Assembly (NCBI GenBank): GCA_902506225.1
Contig: LR733345.1
Span: 2,542,001-2,606,000, forward strand
Source: Faucicola sp902506225
GTDB lineage: Bacteria > Pseudomonadota > Gammaproteobacteria > Pseudomonadales > Moraxellaceae
DNA length: 64,000 nucleotides
Direction of reading: 5' to 3'
Part shown: piece by piece, positions 44,913 through 55,313 of the stretch
Numbering within the stretch: position 1 is the stretch's first letter
Layout of the letters: each line of letters begins with the position of its first letter
Translations under genes and position numbers: made by a program
The notes under the pieces: generated by a model
The model's input: the letters and a program-made list of their open reading frames with translations, nothing else
Database searches by the model: none
Told to the model about the DNA's origin: nothing

Positions 44913-45040
44913 CAGTCGCTTGATTACCATACCCCTGCACAGGTTTATTTAAACAATAGTTCAGTTAATCCTATGCTTTATCAACCCAATTCTATCTTAA
45001 TTTTGTGATTATTTGGTCTGGACATTGGGGAGTACCTTAC
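44913..45040 (+). mobile_element. 3' end of an IS3-family element (transposase C-terminus)
   Basis: Immediately after the n the plus strand encodes QSLDYHTPAQVYLNNSSVNP and stops with TGA at 45006-45008. HQSLDYxTPxxVY is the usual C-terminal motif of IS3-family OrfB integrases. The following TGGTCTGGACATTGGGGAG probably forms the right terminal repeat, so the element ends near 45030-45040. Everything upstream is lost at the join. Confidence 0.7.
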
Positions 45041-45056
45041 AAATCTTGCAAATTTT

Positions 45057-48000
45057 TTGGATATTGAAGCCAACGGGCAAATGATTCGATATAACCACTT
45101 CAATACTCTACCAAATAGATTATCTAAAGAACTGTTATTGCATGTAAGTCAACAGAGTATCCAGAGTTATCTAAAATATATCGAAACGCCTATCATTGAA
45201 AGAGATGATAGATTCAAACAAGGACATCTGTTGGTTGTTGGTGTTTCAGGGGTCGGCAAAACGACTTATTGTCTAGGATTACTGCAAAATCATTTAAAGA
45301 AAAATTATCCAGCCTTAGTTCTTTCAAATGAAACTATAGCTCATGCTTTGTCTATAGAAGAAGCGATTGAGCAAGAGTTAAAGCGATATTCACCAGATTT
45401 ATTACCGAATTCGGGGAAAGATTGTCTAGAACTATGCACTAATGACAATCCATTATTAATTTTAGTCGAGGATACTAATAAAGCTCATAATCCTACAGAG
45501 CTTATAAAGAAATTGGTTTCGTGGGCAAATGAATCACAGCATTGGTATATGCTATGTCCAATTTGGAATCGCCACCAAGAAAGGCTGGATTTTGAAAAAA
45601 AAGAAAGATTAGAAAACTCAAAAATCACTATTAAGTACTTAAATAATTATACTGACGATGAAGCGTTTAGAGCTATATCTGCTCGCTATAAGCAAGAAAA
45701 TTTGCAAATCAACCCTATACACGCAAAGCAAATAGTTAAAGACTTGGGAAATGACCCACTACTAATTTCTTTAGTTAGTTTAACTGAGGATAATGATAAT
45801 AAAGATATTATTGGTTCATACATTAACCAAACTTTAAAGTCGACAATTCATCAAAATGCAAACTATTTCGAATATGAACTTGAAGAAGCAATTCTTGAAT
45901 TTGCATTTAATGTATTTAAACAGAAAAATTTAAGTCCCAATGTGCGTGAGTTGAATCAATTAGTTTCTGAGAAAAATAGACTAATTATTAGACTCATTCT
46001 AAATGATGAAAATTTGTACAGAGTTCATAACGAATCAATTATACCTAGACATGATCGAATCCATAATTACCTGATGGCTAAAGCCATCAAATCATCCTTA
46101 GCGGACAATTTTTTCGATAAAAGTGAATTATTTTTTGCGGAAATAATTGGTTTGTCTTGTGTCATGGCAAACTTACCAAAAAATGAATTGCGGGAAATTT
46201 GCACAAAAAACCCTCTAGTTGCTTTCCATGCGTTTGCCCATGCGATAAAACTAAGAATAGACTATATACCTACGGCTGTCTCATGTATTAAGGATTGGCT
46301 CAGTGAGCCAAATACCTTATTAAAATTTAAATCGAGTCATAGATTTAAATCGCTAGTCATATTACATGATGTAATTCATCCAACAGTTAATGAAATTCTC
46401 GCTCTTTATCCAACTTCTGACCATTACTTAATTTTTTATGAAACGGCTTTTAAAAATGGGGACTTGATTAATGGGTTAAGATTGATAGCTCATTATGAAC
46501 TCGGTCTAACTGTTAATGGCTTAGATGATTTGGTTCGATTTGTTTTATATCAACAAAATACTGATATTATTGAAGAAATTAAAGCTCTTTTAAGTTCTTC
46601 AACGACATCTTTAAAATTGAAGCATTTAGCTCTACAATTAATAGGTTATACAGGAGATAAGCAGTTTGCTAATAGTGTACGAAAGGCATTTGTATTGATT
46701 CCCGAAAATGAAAAAGACTATCGAATTTTTATGTGGGCGGGTGCAAGGGTTTGTGATGACGACCCTGAATCACTGCTTGGTCCAATTTTTAACTATTGGG
46801 AAAATTTATCTGATGAAGAAGATGAATTCAAAGGAAGTGAAAAAGGAGATTTTGCTCACTACAGTTTAGATTGGATGTTTAGAGATTATATTCCATTAAA
46901 CGCTATTCATTATATTTTAGAACAATCTCTTAGAAGAGAAAAACTCAAGTGGGAAATTTTCGTACTTTTGAGAGAAGTAGATCAACCAGATGTTTTCGAA
47001 TACCAAGCAAGGGAGTTAGCTAATAGAGATAAAAATAATCCAGATAATACTTTTTTAGTTTTTAATATGCTTGAAAGACCTGCAAAAAAACGTGAAAAAG
47101 GTCAGGGAACTTTTAAGCCAACTGTATGGAAAGAATCATTCATATCAGATCAGAGCAAAGCAAGGTTACAAGGTTTATTTGAAAACACCAATAATGACGA
47201 GCTATTTAGAAAGTACGCTTTCAAACTTTGGGAAATGAGTATTAGCGAAAATGATATTGTTATCTGTCAGCGAATTTCACCAAATGATATTTGCTATCCC
47301 ATTTCAATCTGGGGAAGAGCACGACGAAGAGATTTGACAGTTATTGATGAATTGATTAAAAAAATAAAGGATAATCCTAGTTATTGGTGGCAATGTGCTA
47401 GATATATTTGGCATGAAAAATTAGAACGGCTATTGGAAGAACAGGTCTCTAGCATTACTCCTGATAGTGGCAATAATTTTTTCTGGATAGTTCATGAATT
47501 ATTTGAAAAACTGCCAGTAGTTAAGGCTGAAAAAATACTTATCGATAATTGGCACAACCTCTCCAGCCATCCGGAATTTATTGGAATCGCATTAAGGCTT
47601 GCAACTAAAGGTTTAACAGAACTTGTTGCTCATACACTTGAGTCACAATCCGAATCTGATAAATCTCTTATCCTTGAGCAAGCTAAATTTACTTTGAGCA
47701 GAAACTATACAAGTATCAACTTCCTTCAAAGTTTACAGCAATTAGAAGCATTAAAAGATTATTTGCCATATTTTGATGGCTTTTTCTTAGAAAATCTTTG
47801 TCAAACGTGCTTAAAAAATGATTGGCGAGATTTCTTAGTGACTTATCTATTACCGCGATTACCTCAAGAAAGTCGTGTTAGGTACGCTCAAATTAGTACT
47901 AAAGATTTGGATGAGGCAGTAAATAAAAGACGAAGTTCATTTGAATATTATTGGTTCAAGCAAAATATGGATTTAGGTTGGAAACATGATGAATTGCTAC

Positions 48001-48197
48001 TAACTTTATTTGATTGGTATGCTAATCAACAAAGCGAGCAAGCTTTAGAAATAGTCGATATAGTCTTGTCAGAAAATGGCACACGCCAAGATTTTGAAGC
48101 ATTAATAAGTTTATTAACTGATTTAAATGAAGTATCCAATAAGGCTGAAATTATTGAATCTATTAAATTTAGTATTTTTAGTCGCTCTTTAGTCTGA
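45057..48197 (+). CDS. STAND-type NTPase, N-terminus probably lost to IS insertion
   Basis: A protein of at least 1046 residues. Walker A is GVSGVGKTT (residues 62-70), Walker B LLILVED (133-139), then a STAND-like arm (NDPLLISLVSL near 245). About 700 residues of helical-repeat sequence form the tail, where such proteins bind their trigger. The only early starts are a TTG at 45057 and an ATG at 45081, neither with a ribosome site. The frame is open back to the IS stop codon at 45008, coding plausible protein (EYLTNLANFLDIEANG). I infer that an IS3 element, or an assembly join, removed a 5' effector domain. Base composition is much more AT-rich than the core genes. Confidence 0.72.
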   Translation: MDIEANGQMIRYNHFNTLPNRLSKELLLHVSQQSIQSYLKYIETPIIERDDRFKQGHLLVVGVSGVGKTTYCLGLLQNHLKKNYPALVLSNETIAHALSIEEAIEQELKRYSPDLLPNSGKDCLELCTNDNPLLILVEDTNKAHNPTELIKKLVSWANESQHWYMLCPIWNRHQERLDFEKKERLENSKITIKYLNNYTDDEAFRAISARYKQENLQINPIHAKQIVKDLGNDPLLISLVSLTEDNDNKDIIGSYINQTLKSTIHQNANYFEYELEEAILEFAFNVFKQKNLSPNVRELNQLVSEKNRLIIRLILNDENLYRVHNESIIPRHDRIHNYLMAKAIKSSLADNFFDKSELFFAEIIGLSCVMANLPKNELREICTKNPLVAFHAFAHAIKLRIDYIPTAVSCIKDWLSEPNTLLKFKSSHRFKSLVILHDVIHPTVNEILALYPTSDHYLIFYETAFKNGDLINGLRLIAHYELGLTVNGLDDLVRFVLYQQNTDIIEEIKALLSSSTTSLKLKHLALQLIGYTGDKQFANSVRKAFVLIPENEKDYRIFMWAGARVCDDDPESLLGPIFNYWENLSDEEDEFKGSEKGDFAHYSLDWMFRDYIPLNAIHYILEQSLRREKLKWEIFVLLREVDQPDVFEYQARELANRDKNNPDNTFLVFNMLERPAKKREKGQGTFKPTVWKESFISDQSKARLQGLFENTNNDELFRKYAFKLWEMSISENDIVICQRISPNDICYPISIWGRARRRDLTVIDELIKKIKDNPSYWWQCARYIWHEKLERLLEEQVSSITPDSGNNFFWIVHELFEKLPVVKAEKILIDNWHNLSSHPEFIGIALRLATKGLTELVAHTLESQSESDKSLILEQAKFTLSRNYTSINFLQSLQQLEALKDYLPYFDGFFLENLCQTCLKNDWRDFLVTYLLPRLPQESRVRYAQISTKDLDEAVNKRRSSFEYYWFKQNMDLGWKHDELLLTLFDWYANQQSEQALEIVDIVLSENGTRQDFEALISLLTDLNEVSNKAEIIESIKFSIFSRSLV

Positions 48198-48314
48198 ATA
48201 TGACATTATTTATTTGAAAGAATAATCTATACCCAGTTTAGTGACATTAGAAAGCTAAATATTGAAGATTATTTTTAACCACCTCATTACGATATGGGAT
48301 GAATAGAGGAAATC

Positions 48315-51300
48315 ATGGCACTTGAAGCTGGTGGTATTGCGGAAAAATTAGGGAATGACTATGAAAAATCATGGGTTACTAAACAATTTTTAAATTTGAT
48401 TCAAGAAAAAATCCTAGCTGTTCAAGTTGAACCGTTAGGTGATGACGAAATTGGTGTAGATATCATTATTCGAAATTTAGATGGAACTCAGGAATATCAA
48501 CAGTGTAAAGCAGGTAATGGTAATGATGAAGTTTGGACTTTATCAAGGCTTAATGAAGCTGGTGTACTAAGCAAAGCTTCTAATCAAATTAAACGTACCA
48601 ACAATTCGTTTCGTATCGTTTCCCCTTTGTCTTTTAAAGTGCTTTCTGACATTAGCTGGAAAGCCAAAAACACAACAATTAATATTGATGATTTTTTTGA
48701 ACATCAAGTCACTAGTGAAGAAGATAAGAAATTTATCGTTGACTTAGCTAAAAAATTAAAACTTGATTTGAGAGATTTAGATGGTAAGCGAGATATTCTA
48801 CTTTTTTTACGAAAATTTGAAGTATCACAGTTTGTCAGTGATAAACCCCAACGTGATTTTCTAAATGATACTTCAAACCTATTATTTATAGACAGAGCAA
48901 ATCAAGTTATTGATTTTCTAAAAAATTATTGCTCGGGCTTCAATAAATATCGAAAATTCATCACTTGTAATGAACTTAAATCAGACCTTGAAGCAGAAAA
49001 TTTTACACTTAGGTCATTTGAGAATGACCCCAGAATCTTACCTATAGTCAAAACTCTACAAACAAATTTTATTGATTCCATTGAGCCTTATTTGATAGGT
49101 CAACAATTAATACCTCGACCTGAAATAGATGCGTGCTTACAAGCTTTGAACACTCATCCAATTATTATGATAAAAGCAGAAGCAGGTATGGGAAAAAGTG
49201 CCTTTCTTTTGCAGGTTCAGCAGAAACTTGTAGATGATAATATTCTAACACTGCCTATTCGACTAGATCGCAATAAGGCTGAAAATAATTCCAAGCATTT
49301 TGGTGAAAGTTTAGGTTTTAGTGGGTCTCCTGTTCATGCACTACGAAACTTGACTATTGAAGACAACAAAGCGGTTATCATTTTAGACCAATTAGACGCT
49401 ATCAGATGGACAGCAAATCATTCGCATACTGCATTACAAGTATGCAAAGATATTGTTAGAGAAGTTCTAGCCTATCAAAGAGCAGGAAAGAAAATTCATT
49501 TAATATTAGTTTCTCGAGATTTTGACCTAAATGAAGATATAGGGTTAAAAACATGGCTGGATAGCATTGATGATAAGGATATTTCACAATTTAAGCTATC
49601 CAATCTTAGCGATGATATAGTAGAAAAGCTGATTGAGCCTTATGAAAGCTTTAAAATACTTTCATTAGAAAAACAAAAAATTCTAACTATTCCATTATGG
49701 TTAAGCATATATTTAGCTATTGCAAATGAGAACAAACAGGCACCTGTTTTTGTTAACAAATTAGAGCTTATCAAAAAATATTGGGAAGACCGAATACAAG
49801 CCTTAAACCAATTAGGATTTTCTCAACCCGAGATTAATTCAGCCGTTGAACACTTAGTTACGACTGGTAGTCACGTCATGCAAAATGGTATACCTGAAAA
49901 CTTACTCGACAGCCAATATTCTAAAATTTATCAAGCTATGATTTCTGCAAGTATACTGGCAAAACAGGATGGCAAAATTAGCTTTTTTCATCAAGCCCTT
50001 TATGATTATCAGTTAGGTAAGAAGCTTTATGAATATGCACTTGTATCAACTGAACAGTTTCTTTATGCATTTGGAGATAAATCACAACAGTTACTGACCA
50101 GACGTGAGCACATTAAATATGCTTTAAGTCTAATACTACAAACTGAGCAAAAAAGATTTGCCGATGTAATTTGGTCATTACTTACCAGTGAAAATATAAG
50201 GTTTCATCTAAAATATTTAGCTTTAAAAATGCTCAAAGAAGTTACTGAGATTAAAAAACCTACTGAAAAACTTATAAACAATATATTACAAGACGCTACT
50301 CTAGAAAAAAACTTTATCGATAATTGTTGTTTTGGTTCACCGATATTAGTAGAGTTTTTGAGCAATCAAAACTACATTTCCAAATGGCTTGCCAGTGGCG
50401 ATGAGAAAAATATCGACCTTGCTATTAGACTTTTACGTTCTGTGATTGAAGCAAGGTCAGATTTATTGATACAAAATATGAATCCATATTTCAATCAATC
50501 TGATGAATGGAATTATCGCTATCTTAACGCTATTTGGCAATCACCAAGCAAAGATAGTGTTGAAATTTTCGAAATAAGAAAAGCATTACTAAGGCAGGGC
50601 TATTGTAATCAATACATGAGTTGGGCTGATTTTGTCACAGCTAAGCCAATTTGGGCAATTGATTATATTGAAATCCTCATCGATTTATTCACTGATTTTT
50701 TAAAGGATGATAATTTTGAAGCGAATAAATTAAGCCAAAAAAAATATAATGTCTGGCAAGGTAGTCAAATAGATACTTTAGAAGAAATTTCTTTAAACCA
50801 GCCCAAGGTAGTTTTAACTCGTCTTTTACCTAAAGCAATAGAAATTATTAATGATATTGATGAGAGAATGGCAGAAAATATTTGGTTTAATCAGTTTTCT
50901 TACAGGTTAAGTGATGAAAAATATTCCCTTACTGAAGGTTTAAAAAAATTAATATTTGAGGCGGGTGAACAGTTAAAATCCAATAACTGTGAATTATGGG
51001 AAAATCTTAGTCCATTCTTAGACCATACTCATATTATAGTAGAGCATATCATCGCCACTTTGATGTTGAATCTTGATATTGATTACAGTGATAAAGTAAT
51101 AGACTGGCTGTTAAATAATAATCAAACACGCTTAGCCTGTGGAATTGATTCAATCGAACCTGAATGGATTTTACCAAGTAAGTTAATCGAGAAATTCTCA
51201 AAACATTGTTCTGATTCAAACTTCGAAGAACTGGAAAACAATATTATCGAAATTGGGGTTTCTAGACCAATTGATGAAATAAAATACTGTTTACAAGTCA

Positions 51301-52979
51301 GAAAAGAATATGGATATTTCGGAAAAAGTTACTGGGGAGAAGCCCAATATTTTTTACTGCCTGCCTTATCAAAATCTAGGAGAAGTCAGAAAACGGAGAA
51401 ACTTATAACCGTTTTGTATAGAAGATTTGATGACGTAAAGGCTGACTTATACTTTAGAAGTGGTGTAGGACTAGTCCATACCGTTGTCTCACCTATTGAG
51501 AAACCAAACTCATTATCCAACAATGCTTGGAAAAAATTGATTCTAGCCCCTGAAGAAAAAATGCAACGTAAATTTGGTAAAAAAGATGATGACTATACCG
51601 AATCTACCGTCTATACATTTTCGATGAATCTTTCTACTGCAACCAAAAACGAGCCAGAGCGTTTCGCACGACTTGCTTTAACTTTACCAAAAGATATTAG
51701 ACAAGAATATATTACTCAATTCTATTACAGTTTACGAGCTGATGAAAAAGATGTCCAAGAAGAATATCGTGAAAATTGGCAACCGTGTCCTGTTAATCTG
51801 GTCTATGAGGTCATCGAACATTTCGGAGTTAATGGTGATAAAAATGCACTACCTTGGCTTATTGCCGAGAATATAAAACTTCTAGAAATTCCAGAGCTTT
51901 TTGAAAAAATCAAAGACATGGCATTATATGCCAAAGACCCTGAACCATATAGAATGTCAATGTATGACCCCAAAAAGGGAAATCACACAGATAATGCCAC
52001 TACACATGAATTGATAAATTGTTCTTTGAACAGCCAAAGAAGTATCGCTTATCGGGGCATTGCAAAATATTTTTGGGAACATAAAGATTATGCAATGCAA
52101 AATAAGCATTTTATAGATTCCGCCATTCAAGATTCTCATCCTGCGGTTCAAATCGTAGCTGTTGAAATGTTATCACCGTTTCTAAATTATGACCTTGATT
52201 TTGCTTTAGAAAAATATCTAGAACTTTGTTCTTATGATGATAGATTTACAATTGCTCATAATTCACACTATTTCTTCAATAATGCTTTTGAAAGTACCTT
52301 ATGTGATAAGTATGTTGAATTAGTCAAAAGAATGTCTATTTCCCCTATCGACGAGGTGTGTAAAATGGCAGGTATGCAGATTTTTGCTCGCTGGTACTAT
52401 AATGACTTGTTTCAAGATACGATTGATAATGCTTTGTCTGCAGATGATAAAATTCGCAAAGGTATCGCTGACGTAGCCAGTCAAATTTTGATACGAGACT
52501 CAGGCTCTATAAAAAATGAAAAATTATTAAAGGTTTTTGGTATTCTTATCAATGACTCTAGTAAATCTGTCAGAGACAGATTGAATCACACATTTTTCAA
52601 TGAAAGTTTTTGGAAAAAAGAGATTTCAAATGAGCTATTTGGGTTATATTTAAACTCAAATTACGTTGGTGAAAATATCTATTATTTCTTTCATGCTATC
52701 GAAAATTTTCCCGACGCTCTTACAGATTTTCATGAATCGATTTTGCTTTTTATTGAAAAAATTACTATGAGAAATTTAACAATTGAAGATAAGCAAGAAT
52801 TGCATGCCTATAGTTCCCATTTGATTGCCTTTCTTCAGCATATTTATGACAAAGCTATGGATGATGAGAATTATGATATATTAGAGCGTTGCATGGATGT
52901 GTGGGATAGTTTGCTAAAATCTGAAATACCTGCGATACAAGGAGCAAATCAGAAATTTGATTCTGGACTGTTGAATTAA
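48315..52979 (+). CDS. Avs-like protein: PD-(D/E)XK nuclease + STAND NTPase + helical repeats
   Basis: 1554 residues in one frame. The N-terminal ~130 residues look like a Cap4/Mrr-type nuclease: Glu17 in GNDYEKSW, Asp49 in EIGVDIII and the QCK core (63-65) in EYQQCKAG. Next comes a NACHT/STAND core with Walker A EAGMGKSAFL (289-298) and Walker B VIILDQLD (354-361). The remaining ~1000 residues are helical repeats. This order, nuclease effector, NTPase switch, repeat sensor, is that of Avs antiviral proteins, which detect phage proteins and then degrade DNA. GAGGAAATC precedes the ATG. It follows the truncated NTPase by 117 bases. AT-rich, likely transferred. Assignment to a particular Avs type needs a profile search. 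Confidence 0.78.
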   Translation: MALEAGGIAEKLGNDYEKSWVTKQFLNLIQEKILAVQVEPLGDDEIGVDIIIRNLDGTQEYQQCKAGNGNDEVWTLSRLNEAGVLSKASNQIKRTNNSFRIVSPLSFKVLSDISWKAKNTTINIDDFFEHQVTSEEDKKFIVDLAKKLKLDLRDLDGKRDILLFLRKFEVSQFVSDKPQRDFLNDTSNLLFIDRANQVIDFLKNYCSGFNKYRKFITCNELKSDLEAENFTLRSFENDPRILPIVKTLQTNFIDSIEPYLIGQQLIPRPEIDACLQALNTHPIIMIKAEAGMGKSAFLLQVQQKLVDDNILTLPIRLDRNKAENNSKHFGESLGFSGSPVHALRNLTIEDNKAVIILDQLDAIRWTANHSHTALQVCKDIVREVLAYQRAGKKIHLILVSRDFDLNEDIGLKTWLDSIDDKDISQFKLSNLSDDIVEKLIEPYESFKILSLEKQKILTIPLWLSIYLAIANENKQAPVFVNKLELIKKYWEDRIQALNQLGFSQPEINSAVEHLVTTGSHVMQNGIPENLLDSQYSKIYQAMISASILAKQDGKISFFHQALYDYQLGKKLYEYALVSTEQFLYAFGDKSQQLLTRREHIKYALSLILQTEQKRFADVIWSLLTSENIRFHLKYLALKMLKEVTEIKKPTEKLINNILQDATLEKNFIDNCCFGSPILVEFLSNQNYISKWLASGDEKNIDLAIRLLRSVIEARSDLLIQNMNPYFNQSDEWNYRYLNAIWQSPSKDSVEIFEIRKALLRQGYCNQYMSWADFVTAKPIWAIDYIEILIDLFTDFLKDDNFEANKLSQKKYNVWQGSQIDTLEEISLNQPKVVLTRLLPKAIEIINDIDERMAENIWFNQFSYRLSDEKYSLTEGLKKLIFEAGEQLKSNNCELWENLSPFLDHTHIIVEHIIATLMLNLDIDYSDKVIDWLLNNNQTRLACGIDSIEPEWILPSKLIEKFSKHCSDSNFEELENNIIEIGVSRPIDEIKYCLQVRKEYGYFGKSYWGEAQYFLLPALSKSRRSQKTEKLITVLYRRFDDVKADLYFRSGVGLVHTVVSPIEKPNSLSNNAWKKLILAPEEKMQRKFGKKDDDYTESTVYTFSMNLSTATKNEPERFARLALTLPKDIRQEYITQFYYSLRADEKDVQEEYRENWQPCPVNLVYEVIEHFGVNGDKNALPWLIAENIKLLEIPELFEKIKDMALYAKDPEPYRMSMYDPKKGNHTDNATTHELINCSLNSQRSIAYRGIAKYFWEHKDYAMQNKHFIDSAIQDSHPAVQIVAVEMLSPFLNYDLDFALEKYLELCSYDDRFTIAHNSHYFFNNAFESTLCDKYVELVKRMSISPIDEVCKMAGMQIFARWYYNDLFQDTIDNALSADDKIRKGIADVASQILIRDSGSIKNEKLLKVFGILINDSSKSVRDRLNHTFFNESFWKKEISNELFGLYLNSNYVGENIYYFFHAIENFPDALTDFHESILLFIEKITMRNLTIEDKQELHAYSSHLIAFLQHIYDKAMDDENYDILERCMDVWDSLLKSEIPAIQGANQKFDSGLLN

Positions 52980-53024
52980 TCTCAATGATTGATTAAAGCA
53001 TTAATTGTAAAAGCTTAAGGATTA

Positions 53025-55151
53025 TTAAAAAGGCACATCTGCATTTTCTCCATCTCCCCAATCATCATGATAATCATTATCCCAATCAATGCCAATTTTC
53101 GGCTTTTTCTTCAAAGGTCGATAAGCGGAAGTACTCGCCTGAAAACCACCCAATGATTTAAATCCCGTATCATTGGACAACAGACTCGTAGGCACCTCGC
53201 TTAAAAAATAACTCTCAATGGTACGGTTTTGCCCATCAACCCGACTGGTCGCCCAGGTATTTAAGTTTTGCCGAGTGATAATCAATTCATCCTTTGCCCG
53301 CGTCATGGCTACATATAGCACACGGCGTTCTTCTTCCACTTCTTCAAAGCTGTCTTGGGCGCGCAGATGCGGATATTGTCCCACTGATGCATTAACGATA
53401 TAGCAGACTTCACGCTCAGCCCCTTTGGCAGAGTGAATGGTAATCAATGTGACCAAGTCATCATTGTCTTGCTTATCGACTTCGCTGTGCGAAATCGGAT
53501 CTAAAACATATGCTTCAATAAAGTCTGCCAAGGTATTGTGACGCATGGCAAGTTGTTTGATTAAATCAAAATCACGAGCACGGCTCTCCCAGTCTTTTTT
53601 CTCATAGTTCTTTTGCAATTGATCACTCAACGCATCAAAGGCGATATCAATGCTTTTCTCTGGCAGTTCCTGTAGCTTAGCAAGTTCCTTAAGTGCTTCA
53701 ATAGCAGGTTTTAGTACTTTGCTTTTCTTATCCAGCACCTCAATGCAAGCATTCAAGTCTGGTAAGGTTAAAAACTCATTTACTAGCTTCCCTGCCCCAG
53801 CATCGCCAATGCCATCCCATAGCGTTAAAAAGCGAATCCAAGCGAGTTCATCAAGATAGTTAACCGTCACTCGTAGCATACTGATTAAGTCTTTAACATG
53901 CGCCGCTTCAAGCAATTTGGTACCGCCAATAAACACATACGGGATATTTGCAGCAATGAGTGCGCTTTCCACTTGTCGACCTGAAAACGCTGAGCGCAGC
54001 AAAATCATATGATGATGCCACGGTGCCCCTTTGTCATAACGCTTTTTTAAATCACTGACGATAAATCGGGCTTCATCAAACTCATTACCAAAACTATGTA
54101 GTACTGGTTTAATCCCTTCACCGCGATGCGCAGTAAGCCGTTTTTTATAATCGAGCTCACTTCGATCCAAAAGCCAGTTGGATAAATCCAAGATTTCTTG
54201 GGTAGAGCGGTAATTTAAATCCAGTGTTAGCACTTCGGCATCAGGTACCCTTTCTTTGAAACTATGAATATTTTCAAAGTCCGCCCCGCGAAAGCCATAA
54301 ATCGACTGGGCATCATCCCCAACACAAAATAGCTGCGTGCGTCCAATAAAGGGTTGCAGCAGTAACCACTGCAGCGGATTGGTATCTTGCATCTCATCGA
54401 CTAGCAGATACTTGGTGTTTTCAGTGACTCGCTCAAGTAACCAATCATCGGCATTTAAATAGCGTGCGACATATTCCAATATATCATCATAGTCGAGATA
54501 ATGACGTTCTTGCTTTTGCGCTTCATAGCCTTTCATAACTGCTTTGATTTCATCATAAGCAGGCTGAAAATCTGGCAGTTGCTTGTAAACCGCGTCTTTA
54601 AGTGAGATTTGGGTATTACGCGAGTAGGAATATAAGTTAACAAGCTCTTTGGGCTTAGGTAGTATTTCGCTAATAGTTTGAGCGGCTTTTTTACGTTGAA
54701 AGGTAATGGTTTTACCAGTCGATGTTTGACTATTCTTTGCTGCTGCCTCTTTCGCACGCTTGTCTTCAAACTTACCGCGTAGCAGTTTGAACATCATAAT
54801 TTGGTCATCACGGTCGATGACGTTAAAACCTTTTAAGTCAAACACTTTAGGGTAACGACGTAAGATACTTAGACAAAAGGTATGAAAGGTGGACGCGCGC
54901 AGTCCTTCTGCTTGCAATCCTAAATGACTTTCGACACGGGTGACGATCTCACTGGCAGCACGGCGGGTAAAGGTGACGATTTGGATTTCATTGGCTGGCA
55001 CACCTTTATCAATCAAATAAGCGGCACGAGCGACAATGGTCTTAGTTTTACCACTGCCTGCTCCTGCCAACACCAAAGTGTTTTGAGCATCGGTGGTGGC
55101 AGCTTTGCGCTGGGCAGGGTTGAGTTCTTCAAGTAAGGTGTTGATGGTCAT
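53025..55151 (-). CDS. UvrD/Rep-family ATP-dependent DNA helicase
   Basis: A superfamily 1A 3'-5' helicase of 708 residues from the ATG at 55151 (MTINTLLEELNPAQRKAA). Motifs: LAGAGSGKTKT (I), TFTRRAASEI, LLVDEMQDTNPLQW (II), FCVGDDAQSIYGFRGAD (III), LDLNYRST (IV), TIHSAKGAE (V) and RRVLYVAMTRAKDEL (VI). The only longer start is a TTG at 55196. The C-terminus is acidic and Trp/Asp-rich. Its base composition is closer to the core genes, so it may be an ordinary chromosomal helicase. However, it stands between two defence modules and shares its promoter region with the WYL regulator. Confidence 0.9.
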   Translation of the reverse strand: MTINTLLEELNPAQRKAATTDAQNTLVLAGAGSGKTKTIVARAAYLIDKGVPANEIQIVTFTRRAASEIVTRVESHLGLQAEGLRASTFHTFCLSILRRYPKVFDLKGFNVIDRDDQIMMFKLLRGKFEDKRAKEAAAKNSQTSTGKTITFQRKKAAQTISEILPKPKELVNLYSYSRNTQISLKDAVYKQLPDFQPAYDEIKAVMKGYEAQKQERHYLDYDDILEYVARYLNADDWLLERVTENTKYLLVDEMQDTNPLQWLLLQPFIGRTQLFCVGDDAQSIYGFRGADFENIHSFKERVPDAEVLTLDLNYRSTQEILDLSNWLLDRSELDYKKRLTAHRGEGIKPVLHSFGNEFDEARFIVSDLKKRYDKGAPWHHHMILLRSAFSGRQVESALIAANIPYVFIGGTKLLEAAHVKDLISMLRVTVNYLDELAWIRFLTLWDGIGDAGAGKLVNEFLTLPDLNACIEVLDKKSKVLKPAIEALKELAKLQELPEKSIDIAFDALSDQLQKNYEKKDWESRARDFDLIKQLAMRHNTLADFIEAYVLDPISHSEVDKQDNDDLVTLITIHSAKGAEREVCYIVNASVGQYPHLRAQDSFEEVEEERRVLYVAMTRAKDELIITRQNLNTWATSRVDGQNRTIESYFLSEVPTSLLSNDTGFKSLGGFQASTSAYRPLKKKPKIGIDWDNDYHDDWGDGENADVPF

Positions 55152-55190
55152 GTTTTTATGAAAGTTGGCTATATATGGATTTAGGCTAGC

Positions 55191-55210
55191 AGACAATTGA
55201 GTAGTTGTCT
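55191..55210. promoter_or_regulatory. Operator-like inverted repeat, helicase side
   Basis: AGACAA - 8 bases - TTGTCT. The right half TTGTCTAAT matches the WYL-operator half TTGTCTGAT at 8 of 9 bases. It lies 40 bases upstream of the helicase ATG and 34 bases from the main palindrome, so the regulator may control the helicase as well. Confidence 0.5.
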
Positions 55211-55244
55211 AATAGTGTAAATAATTTTTGAAAACTAAAAAAAT

Positions 55245-55265
55245 ATCAGACATAAATTGTCTGAT
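55245..55265. promoter_or_regulatory. Palindromic operator upstream of WYL regulator
   Basis: ATCAGACA - 5 AT bases - TGTCTGAT, a perfect 8-bp inverted repeat 48 bases before the regulator's ATG. A near-identical 21-mer (two differences) lies at 62324-62344, before the second transcription unit. The repeat of the same palindrome at both promoters is strong evidence for a shared regulator, probably the WYL protein itself. Confidence 0.75.
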
Positions 55266-55313
55266 AAGATGGTTATATTCTTAATAACTTGCCTATGCTG
55301 CACAAGGTAGATT

